This document shows, piece by piece, positions 1-7,113 of a stretch of DNA of 20,315 nt. A program made the translations under genes and the position numbers. The DNA is from Mnemiopsis leidyi. Its lineage: Eukaryota > Ctenophora > Tentaculata > Lobata > Bolinopsidae. Position 1 is the first letter of the stretch; the number at the start of each line of letters is the position of its first letter. The stretch lies in the NCBI GenBank assembly GCA_000226015.1, contig JH154498.1:143716-164030 (forward strand), read 5' to 3'. The notes under the pieces are model-generated. The model was not told the origin of the DNA. It worked only from the letters and a program-made list of their open reading frames with translations, and ran no database searches.

Positions 1-450
1 GGCATTGCAATAGTCAATAAAGCATAAAATATTAGAATGAACTAACTGGATCTTCAGATCATGAGATAGTTTCGACCCTATACGAGACAGATTTCGCTGA
101 TTTATGTAACATATCTGTGACACTGAACTAATTTGGGCATCGAGACTCATGCGGTGATCAAAGTAAAATCCAAGGTTCTTGGCTTTTTGAGCAGGGGTAA
201 TGGTAAAGCCACCTAAATCCAAAGACGAAATAGGGCTGACATAAGGTCCAACATCCAACAATTCAGTTTTGTCTTCATTTAGTTTGAGAAAATTCCTTGA
301 CATCCACTGTTTTATTTTCAATCCAGATATCAAAATACCCATATTTGTCGGCTTTAAAAAATCTATTATAGATGTTTTGTCTTGGGATTTCTTTGTTAGT
401 TTAATCTGAAGTAGGACTGCATGAGTGGTTACAGGCTTCAGCACCACGGA
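1..450 (-). mobile_element. LINE reverse-transcriptase fragment, decayed active site (runs off window)
   Basis: Read on the minus strand, codons stay open from 450 down to base 1 (150 codons, no stop). The protein has the typical C-terminal half of a non-LTR retrotransposon reverse transcriptase: IKQWMSRNFLKLNEDKTELL (around 320-260), then ITPAQKAKNLGFYFDHRMSL, then a C-terminal part ending in DYCNA at the window edge. This order (WM..NFL.LNEDKTE, NLG..FD, L.HS.I....DYCNA) is that of CR1/L2/Jockey-like LINEs. Upstream, where the catalytic YADD should lie, the frame reads HAVLLQIKL (about 424-397), so both aspartates appear to be lost. That marks a dead copy despite the open frame. It lies antisense in what looks like an intron upstream of the exon at 576. 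The exact clade cannot be set from the fragment. Confidence 0.85.
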
Positions 451-575
451 CTAGAGATGACTTTAGTTATAATGTCGTAGAGTATAACAATTAGCATTAG
501 AACCCAGTCATGTTAACTGTTTTATTTCGTCTCTCCAACCAAACCAAAAGAGTATAACAATGTGTCTTTCTCTAG

Positions 576-971
576 GCTGCCCGTTACAAATTGGAAGATC
601 AGATCAACTTTGAGGAGCTCCAGAAAAGTATCAAAAACTGGGCTGACGAACAAGACAAACTGAGCAGACGAGGTCCGGACGAGGTGTGGGCTAAAGTAGA
701 GAAGTACGGCTGGTTAGCTACATTGTCTCACAGAGTCGGTCTTAAGAACCTGGACGATGTTAATGTGTACGATTGTGAAAATCAGAGTACAGCTGAAGGT
801 TCTGAGTCCTCGGTCTATGAAGTCGCGTCGAATTTGAATGTCATTCAGAACTCGGAGACGTCAGAAACTGCCTCAGAAGTGACGCTTAAGACAAGCGAAA
901 CTGATATGAATATTTCAGTATATGAAAGTGTGCGGACACCTGATATGGTTGAACAGGAGAATGTTACTTGA
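576..971 (+). CDS. 3'-terminal exon of an unrecognised gene
   Basis: A good 3' splice site (pyrimidine-rich TGTCTTTCTCTAG ending at 575) opens a frame of 131 codons starting AARYKLEDQINFEELQKSI and ending at TGA 969-971. The first half is charged and probably helical (DEQDKLSRRGPDEVWAKVEKYG). The second half is acidic and rich in Ser, Thr and Glu (SETSETASEVTLKTSETD), typical of a disordered tail. No ATG precedes it in frame after the acceptor, so it is a terminal exon and the earlier exons lie left of the window. The intron would contain the antisense LINE fragment. I do not recognise the family. Sequence composition and the clean acceptor support coding; the function is unknown. Confidence 0.65.
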   Translation, partial: AARYKLEDQINFEELQKSIKNWADEQDKLSRRGPDEVWAKVEKYGWLATLSHRVGLKNLDDVNVYDCENQSTAEGSESSVYEVASNLNVIQNSETSETASEVTLKTSETDMNISVYESVRTPDMVEQENVT

Positions 972-1255
972 AATAAGTCGATCTGGAAATTTGGAGACAG
1001 GTCGATTTCTTGTGGGTCCACCACATAATTTATTTGAATTTTAAGATTTTCTGTCTTATTTAGTTTTTTGAAATTCGTAGTCTTTGTATAATTTAACCTT
1101 TATAGATCTGTTATGCTTTATCAAAGTTTATGTGAACTGATTCATTACTATGATAATATTAATGCATCCTGCATTAACGATTTGTAAATTTTCAAGACCT
1201 TTTGCTCTTTTACTGTTTCTATTCTATTCCACTCGTTTGTCAACACGGACGAATG
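972..1255. other. Short AT-rich gap, no gene seen
   Basis: This is the presumed 3' UTR of the exon at 576-971 followed by spacer. No canonical AATAAA is visible in it, and no reading frame of note was found on either strand. Confidence 0.5.
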
Positions 1256-1398
1256 ATGATATCTCCTAAGATATGATATATCCTAAGATATGATAACTCC
1301 ATAGTTATGATATCTTCTAAGGTATGATATCTTCTAAGGTATGATATATCCTAACTCCTAAGATATAATATCACTTAAGATATGATATATCCTAAAAC
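1256..1398 (+). repeat. 17-bp tandem repeat, about 8 copies
   Basis: Imperfect tandem copies of a 17-base unit like ATGATATCTTCTAAGGT begin at 1256, 1273, 1290, 1307, 1324, 1341 (expanded to 24 bases), 1365 and 1382. Copies at 1307 and 1324 are identical. The unit contains GATATC and ATCCTAAGAT half-palindromes. The array ends about 24 bases before the TRAPPC2L start codon and just before its splice acceptor, so it lies either in a 5' UTR intron of TRAPPC2L or in the promoter-side spacer. Confidence 0.9.
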
Positions 1399-1419
1399 CC
1401 TGTATATCCCCCTCCCCTC

Positions 1420-1425
1420 AGTATG
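1420..1425 (+). promoter_or_regulatory. 3' splice acceptor directly before the TRAPPC2L ATG
   Basis: A strong polypyrimidine tract and AG (CCCCCTCCCCTCAG, AG at 1420-1421) sit one base before ATG 1423. An acceptor here means either a 5' UTR intron or addition of a trans-spliced leader. The sequence alone cannot distinguish them. Confidence 0.6.
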
Positions 1426-2192
1426 GCAGTGTGTATAGCTATCCTAACCAAGGATAACTGTCCGCTCTACCTGACATGCGAGAACACTGAGGACTCTCTC
1501 AAGATGCACTTCCTAGTTCACACCTCTATCGATGTCATCGAGGAAAAACTCAACTCTACCAAAGCTGCTAACGATCCTAGGTATGTATGTGTGAGTCCTG
1601 ATCTTTTTCTTTCTCATGCCATGTTTTCTTTGATTTACGGTAGAAATCAGAAGTTTCATTTACAACCGGACTTACCAAGGTCTGACAGTCTTTAATCAAG
1701 ATATGACAATTTTACCTGATTCCTTACGACGAAACTTTTCTTTATAGGGACCTGTACTTGGGACAACTGTACCCTAACGAGGATTACAGAATATTCGGCT
1801 ACGTAACGAACACTAAGATAAAGTTTGTGGTGCTCGAGTCTGTCAGTCATCCTATCAAGGTAAGTTTAATTATGAAAGTGGATTCGCTTTTTCAATCGTG
1901 TTCACTTCCCATGAATAGAACATTAGCTGCTGATAAGCTGCTGAAATTAACTGCTTTCAATTCTAAGATTCTATATATTCTATATATAGATTCTATATAT
2001 TCTATATTCTAACTATTTCTTGTGTTTCAGGACGGGGACATCAGACAATTATTCAGTAAAATACACAGCGCTTACATCTCCCTAGTGTGTAATCCCTTCT
2101 ATGTGCCGGGGGACCCTATAACTAGTGCTCCGTTCAAAAAGTCAATATCAGGACTATTGAGAAGTAACTACATGTCATCTCGTATCTCATGA
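1423..2192 (+). CDS. TRAPPC2L: TRAPP complex subunit 2-like protein (TRAPPC2L), three coding exons
   Basis: Coding exons are 1423-1580, 1748-1859 and 2031-2192, with donors GTATGT and GTAAGT and acceptors TTTATAG and TGTTTCAG. Together they give 432 nt, 143 aa, ending in TGA 2190-2192. The usual animal length is about 140 aa. The product begins [20 protein letters not shown], and the second exon reads [20 protein letters not shown]. Both are near-diagnostic for TRAPPC2L, a longin/sedlin-fold subunit of the TRAPP tethering complex that acts in ER-to-Golgi and intra-Golgi traffic with Rab activation. The third exon carries the conserved CNPFYVPGD segment near the C-terminus. Exon phases are consistent (AG|G split codon, then phase 0). 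Intron 2 holds a TATATTC-rich run (about 1970-2010). A polyadenylation signal AATAAA lies at 2540-2545. Confidence 0.95.
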
Positions 2193-2802
2193 GGGCAGGG
2201 ATTAACAGGTTTGGTATCACAATGACAGATCTGCCGAGGTATTTTTCATGAAGGAATAAGGATCAGCCAAGGAGTAGGATTGGCTACTCAGGACAAGGAT
2301 TCAGGATTCAGGACAAGGAGTAAGATTTGAGTGATCAGGACAAATCAGTAACTGGTATGATGGAATTTTCTGTCTGCTTAATGCCTGGACGCCGGACGCC
2401 CATCTGTGTATAAGTTCGCATTTATTTCTTGACTGAGCTAAGGTCCAGACGATGTTGATTTTGTTTGTTGTGCGCTAGATTTTTATCAAACTTTTGTTTT
2501 TTCTGTGAAATTCTGGGTTATAAATCAATTAAGTTAGCGAATAAAGAATCTGTAATTCAAATTGTTAACGTATTTTGGAATTCAATCGAATGATCACACT
2601 GTTCATTGAATGTTATCCCTATTTCACTCAGACAGAACGCGCTGTCTGCTCAAAACGTTGATATGTTTACAATTTTCAAATTGTTTTGGCTTTTTATAAC
2701 ATATTGACCACGTTATGATACCTAGTACTACAGTTTTACCTCCTATTGAACTATAATATTATGACTTAACTCATACAAACCTAGCAATATTCCCAGATAG
2801 CC
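2193..2802. other. TRAPPC2L 3' UTR and intergenic spacer
   Basis: Contains purine-rich imperfect repeats of AGGATTCAGGACAAGGAGTA type at about 2258-2345 and the AATAAA at 2540-2545. No coding frame was seen. It ends in TTCCCAGATAG just before ATG 2803, which resembles a 3' splice acceptor. Confidence 0.5.
2540..2545 (+). terminator. Polyadenylation signal for TRAPPC2L
   Basis: Canonical AATAAA 348 bases after the TRAPPC2L stop codon and before the next gene. Confidence 0.6.
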
Positions 2803-4259
2803 ATGTCCCTACACCCTCTCTCAAGAAAACTTCTGCACACCACCTCAACAGTTCTCCTCTCAAAGATCCACCCCATCAAGCCGTCCCTCTTTCAGACGTC
2901 CCCACAGAGAACACCACAACGGTCATGTACCAGACATCTCTCGGTAACTAGCCACGACACAGTCACCACTAACAACGACACGGTTACCACTAGCAACGAC
3001 ACTGTTACAAGGCAACCCGACACTGTTTCCGTGCAATACGGCCCATGGAGGTTCTTTATAGACCAAGAGGAACTGTTCTCAGATCCTGCTTTCTTTCAGA
3101 CCCCAGTACTGATGTTACACTGCGCTTACACTGACTTTGCTGTGTCCTTTCATGCCCCTGACAAGTAGGAACTTATGATTTTGTGAATTTATAGAGAAAA
3201 TCGGCGAGCTTGAGTAAACTTTTATTATCATTGGACGTAACAATCCGATATGAATAAGTTGTCTCATTTCAGGTTAGATGAGTTAGACTGCTTATGGTCC
3301 TGTTTTCCCTGTGATTTGAAAATCTATGGAATGCAGCAGCGACTTGAATGTAAGTTAAATTTCAGTCTAATATGGATTTAATGCGGTCGTGACGGTTTAT
3401 AAATATTATGATTTAATTTCGTCAGACATAATGGATGCATTATGATTAACTTAGTCTTTAGTTATACAGCGAACGCTAATGATATTGATATCGATCGACG
3501 TAAAACTGCAATTGTCGCTAATAACGATTGCACTTGCAGTTTAACTTATTAGGTCAAAAACAGCTTAGTTGTCGCCAGAAATTCGAAACCAATAAGGATA
3601 TGAATACTGGTCATTCTCTTGTCCTCTAATATCTTGTTAATTGTTATATTATTGCTTCATCATTTAATATTTAAATAATATTTCTGCTAATGTTTCTGTT
3701 AAAATTTCTGCTTTACAATGTACAGACAACTGTACTACTTTACAGTTGTCTGTTATTATTTCTGCTTTACAATGTACAGACAACTGTATGGAAACTAATA
3801 TCTCCCTTTCCCTCCCAGCAAAGACGGTACAGCTGATCCTAGTTCGAGCCAGACAAGCTATGCAAGAGTACGGTGTGACAAAATGTCGGGTTGTCTTCAA
3901 GGGCTACAATACTAAAACACTGCTACCTGCCCTGGCATTTCTACAATCTGACTTTCCCTTCGAGTTTATAAGGTACGTGATGTTTTGCTGTATTTCATGT
4001 TTTACTGTTCAGCTGAAACCTATCCAACCATATAAACCTGACAAATGTTCGTAATTAAGTTTGCTTTTTATTACTGCTGTTTGTACAGCTGTTTGTGTAT
4101 GTACAGTCAGGAAAGCAGCTGAATAAAGGCATGTTATAATGATTCAGTACTCAAATTTACAGACGATTCAGTTACAAGAGGATAAAAACGCTTACAGTAA
4201 CTTGTGCTTTGATAAATTTCGAGAAAGAAAGACACAGAGGAAATTTGAGAAGCACGTAG
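2803..4259 (+). CDS. Highly diverged mitochondrial small-subunit ribosomal protein uS11 (MRPS11-like), four exons
   Basis: Exons 2803-3164, 3273-3349, 3819-3972 and 4148-4259 join in phase to 234 aa. The first three joins use GT-AG sites with good consensus (GTAAGT, GTACGT, CATTTCAG, CCCTCCCAG). The last acceptor (TGATTCAG) is weak. Residues 1 to about 60 are rich in Ser, Thr, Arg and Lys and lack acids, like a mitochondrial import signal. An NDTVTT-type repeat follows (about 50-70). The core then tracks uS11 along its length: LMLHCAYTDFAVSFHAPD for the first strands, RARQAMQEYGVTKCRVVFKG for the helix and strand that in bacterial uS11 read like VKEYGIKNLEVMVKG, and a basic tail of matching length. 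The GPGxGR loop (here YNTKTLL) and the HNGCRP tail motif are not conserved. The family assignment is inference from pattern and length. Another alpha/beta RNA-binding protein is possible. Confidence 0.55.
3704..3788 (+). repeat. 31-bp direct repeat with an inverted copy between
   Basis: Two exact 31-base copies (3704-3734 and 3758-3788; core ACAATGTACAGACAACTGTA) flank TACAGTTGTCTGT (3741-3753). That is the perfect 13-base reverse complement of ACAGACAACTGTA, which occurs in both copies. The middle segment can pair with either side; the left hairpin has a 6-base loop. It lies in intron 2 of the uS11-like gene, 30 bases before the 3' splice site at 3817-3818. Confidence 0.9.
4067..4072 (-). 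terminator. Possible polyadenylation signal for the CAP gene
   Basis: AATAAA on the minus strand, about 210 bases past the CAP stop codon. If used, the CAP mRNA would run antisense through the last exon of the uS11-like gene. Confidence 0.3.
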
Positions 4260-4282
4260 ATAGAATAACAATTTACTCCTAT

Positions 4283-5182
4283 TCAAGGTCCATTGTTCAG
4301 CTCGCAAGTTTCAGGATCTGTGCACGTTATAACCCCGGGGCCGGGCCTATCTGCAAAGTTGGGCTCTGCCACTGCCACTGGCGGGTCCACGTTCTGCAAA
4401 TATTGCCCCCCAACATTACCCCGGTTGTAGTAGTTACAACAAACGTAAGTTCTACGTTCTGTGGGGCTGTGTCGTTTAAACACTGCAGCGCAACCTACCT
4501 CCGTTGTGTCCTTCCACACTGCCTGACAATTTGAAGAAAAGGAGTTAGTGAGGGTGCTACCCAGACACTCATCGAGTGGTGACAGTTCGTCGGCCGTCTT
4601 GACTCTTATAAAATTAAGTGCGGTTACTTTTAACAAGTCAGCTTGAAATTTCAGAATTCCAGTTTAGACGATCGACGTTCACTGCCCAAAAATGAGACCA
4701 CCTCATTATGCATAATAATACTATACCTGAGTAAAGTGACCCCATTTTGCGAAAATCCCAAAATCAGGATTCTGGTAATTGTAATACTGCTTCTCCGCCA
4801 CCCACTGGTCTATAGCATCCTTGGTGCGAATTGCAGCCTCAATCATAGCTTCCTTCCTGTTCATTCTTGGAAATTCCCAACCGGTTGTCTCAGTCGAATA
4901 TACATAAAGGTTCTCGCCCCACTGAGCCCCATTTCTCTTCTCAGCGTATTTGTCTTCGTAGCTGTGTTCGAAAAGGTTTTTCTTAGCTAATTTCAAACAC
5001 CATCCCTTGGCGTACTTAACCAGGTTTTTCTTCCATGTGAGGGGTGGTGCGTTGTGTAAACTGCGGTGAAAGTTGTGTAATTCTAGGGCTACTGAGGACT
5101 TTGTATAGGAGAATATCGTGCGTTTCCCAACACCCCCGGTGAAAAGAGTGAAAATAAGTGCAAGAAACGCAGTAAACCTCAT
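4283..5182 (-). CDS. Secreted CAP-domain (SCP/TAPS, GAPR-1-like) protein, two exons
   Basis: Exon 1 runs 5182 to 4727 and exon 2 runs 4522 to 4283, with donor GTATAG and acceptor ATTGTCAG and a phase 0 join, giving 231 aa. Residues 1-19 (MRFTAFLALIFTLFTGGVG) form a signal peptide. The CAP domain follows: ELHNFHR (34-40), APPLTW (45-50), EHSYED around His73, WGENLY (88-93), QWVAEKQYYNY (126-136) and GHFTQ (148-152) running into AVWKDTTEVGC across the junction, then YVCCNYYNRGNVGG. The His and Glu residues that form the central CAP cavity (H73, E90, E130, H149) are all present. A short tail with a CTDPETC cysteine pair ends the protein. CAP proteins are extracellular, with roles from sterol binding to immune or reproductive secretions and venom. 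Nothing here selects among these, so it should not be called a toxin. The gene converges on the uS11-like gene with 23 bases between stops. Confidence 0.92.
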
Positions 5183-5200
5183 GGCCGGAAAATTGCAAAA

Positions 5201-5398
5201 ATGGCGTGTGATTGTTATTTACCGATGTACCTGAACCACTGCGGTACTGTAAGACTCTGCCAATCACAGCCTAACTGTTCGGTTACGTGGTGCTCGCTTG
5301 TTTGTCTTCTCTGTTGTTCTCGATTACTCGAAATTAAAACAATTGCACTAATTGGTCTGATTGTTTTGAGGATGTCGACGATAGAGTCAGTAATTTAG
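5201..5398 (+). CDS. Possible small ORF or first exon, divergent from the CAP gene
   Basis: An ATG at 5201, only 18 bases from the CAP start codon on the other strand, opens 65 codons (MACDCYLPMYLNHCG...). They are rich in Cys and hydrophobic residues (SLVCLLCCSRLLEIKTIALI). A possible donor (ACT|GTAAGA) lies at 5249. It could be a first exon for one of the downstream + strand exons at 5510 or 6013, but no donor in it has a good consensus in the required phase. It may equally be 5' leader sequence of the CAP promoter region. Confidence 0.2.
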   Translation: MACDCYLPMYLNHCGTVRLCQSQPNCSVTWCSLVCLLCCSRLLEIKTIALIGLIVLRMSTIESVI

Positions 5399-5509
5399 TG
5401 GTATAAGATAACGCCAGCTAGAGTATTCTGTTTATACTTGTTTATGTTTTGTCTACAGTAAATAACCAGACGTAGACGTTAACAACCAAGATGTTTCATA
5501 TTTTTTCAG

Positions 5510-5645
5510 TTTGAGTACTGAGTGGTTCAGTTTGGGAACTGGACTCATTAGTCTCAAGTCTGGTTCAAGATCACACGCACAATGCTCACTTACTGAGCAA
5601 GCTGAAGGCTACGAATATTATGTGGCTAACATGACGACTGGCTAA
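5510..5645 (+). CDS. Possible terminal exon, gene unrecognised
   Basis: A strong acceptor (ATATTTTTTCAG, AG at 5508-5509) is followed by a 44-codon open frame, LSTEWFSLGTGLISLKSGSR..., ending at TAA 5643-5645. The amino-acid mix looks coding and carries one potential N-glycosylation site (NMT) near the end. It needs an upstream exon ending two bases into a codon, and none is evident. No family recognised. Confidence 0.35.
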
Positions 5646-5684
5646 TAAGGGGGAGGGGGAATAAGAGGAAGGGGGAATAAGGCA

Positions 5685-5785
5685 CTGACCATGGCCATGG
5701 CACCATTAACCACGGTTAAATTAGAAATTTGACCATGATCATGGTCAAATTTTTGTTGACCATGACCATTGACCATGACACCCGG
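5685..5785. repeat. Cluster of palindromes built on GACCATG/CATGGTC
   Basis: A perfect 28-base palindrome lies at 5725-5752 (half-site AAATTTGACCATGA). Just before it are CCATGGCCATGG (12 bases, about 5691-5702) and TTAACCACGGTTAA. Just after it are GACCATGACCATTGACCATGAC direct repeats of the same GACCATG word. Confidence 0.85.
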
Positions 5786-6012
5786 ACGTAGGCCAAATGT
5801 TCAAAAGAACGTGGTCATCCTACCCCGACCCCAAATTAGCAATGATGGAAAAGTTATAAAAATTCTCGTTTCCCGATCCGGTATCCGGTAAATTGTGGAT
5901 GAAACCCGGACCGGACAGGATGGGGCAAAAATCAAGCGGATATCGGACCGAGCCAGATTTCTGGTCGGCTCCTAGTCCGGACTTTGACGTTTCTTATTTT
6001 AATTTCTCGCAG

Positions 6013-6501
6013 TGTGACGGACCTAACACGGAAGATCGGAGAAGAGAGTCTAGTTTACCAGCGGCCAGTTCCCCGTTATCCTCATCATAAGTTACCCATG
6101 ATGAGGGCCATGGTTGATGGTCCTGATGTCGCTCCCAAATCTCTCATCGATAAATTCACACGGTATGAATGTACAATATTTCTTGTTTAATCGAAACGAC
6201 AAAATAATTGAAATCATTATTTCTTTGATCAATCATTGATTTAACGTTTAATTATCTTTAAAGTTAATAACATCTACATAAAAATTTACAAAAATTGTTG
6301 TTTTTCACGAGTTATTTTTAAAACAAATTTCATAGATTGAACGTCAAGTGGCTCGATCTGGACACAAAAGGAGAAGGCCTCAGAATCAAGTCTACAGAAG
6401 CTAAAGCAAGCAAACGCGGCTTCATATTGAAGAAATCCCAGGTGATGGGTAAGAAGCCGCTTGTTAAAAATCTTTTGGCACCCGAAGAGACTCCCTCGTA
6501 A
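6013..6501 (+). CDS. Two 3' exons of an unrecognised basic protein
   Basis: Exon 6013-6162 (acceptor TTTCTCGCAG, donor GTATGA) joins exon 6336-6501 (acceptor AATTTCATAG) through the split codon CG|A, giving 104 codons and a stop at TAA 6499-6501. The product is basic: LVYQRPVPRYPHHKLPMMRA, then GPDVAPKSLIDKFTR, then LNVKWLDLDTKGEGLRIKS and a Lys-rich tail. The first exon enters in phase 2 and has no ATG of its own, so at least one 5' exon is missing. The composition resembles small mitochondrial-ribosome or RNA-binding proteins, but I cannot name the family. A stronger internal donor (GATGG|GTAAGA at 6449) means the second exon may end early and continue elsewhere. An ATTAAA at 6819-6824 could serve as a polyadenylation signal. 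Confidence 0.5.
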
Positions 6502-7113
6502 GAGATTATCTTAACACTTTCGGTTAGGTATAATTGCTTCTGTGATAAGAGTTCTGATATAACGATGGTTTCAACTTCGTTGGACGGAACACACAAAAAC
6601 ATTCATCAATGTTTAAGTTGGATTTGCTATGCTCATTATAAGAACAATGGTGATATGATTGTCAGTTCAATCCACATTATATTTATTTCTAAAATTGGAA
6701 TTACTATTCTTATTTGTTTCCTGGATCTATTTATCAAAAATCGTACATACCACAGGGTACACAATAAGACGTGTTATTGACACAAACTTTGGTAAGCAAA
6801 GAACAAGATATACAAAAAATTAAATAGATCACTGAAAGTCACCCAAATGTGGCGGCATTATGATTGGTGATAGTGTTTTCCAGTCTAATGATTGCTTACA
6901 AATCTCGACGTAATGCAGCGTCCACACAATTCTGAATGTAAAAAGCTGACGTTCAACAGCAATCGTTAATCTGCGTACAAAAAATGTTCCGTTGGTTGAC
7001 ACTGTACTCAAAACAGTCTGTCTGTGATATGTGAAATGTGAATGTATTACAATCAATGTAAATTCCAAGTGTAATGGTGAGAGATGAGTGACGTCCGCTA
7101 ATAAAACTGTTTC
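6502..7113. other. Intergenic region between convergent genes
   Basis: This is 3' flank for the + strand gene ending at 6501 and for the minus-strand GPCR ending at 7114. Minus-strand AATAAA (plus TTTATT) occurs near 6680. Open frames here are short, without splice context or recognisable motifs. Confidence 0.4.

Noticed and set aside
4139..4534. Plus-strand frame of 131 codons
   Set aside because: Antisense shadow of the second CAP exon and part of the uS11-like last exon. Its composition is not coding-like.
4283..5182. Naming the CAP gene a venom toxin
   Set aside because: CAP domains occur in many secreted non-toxic proteins. Nothing in this sequence points to venom use.
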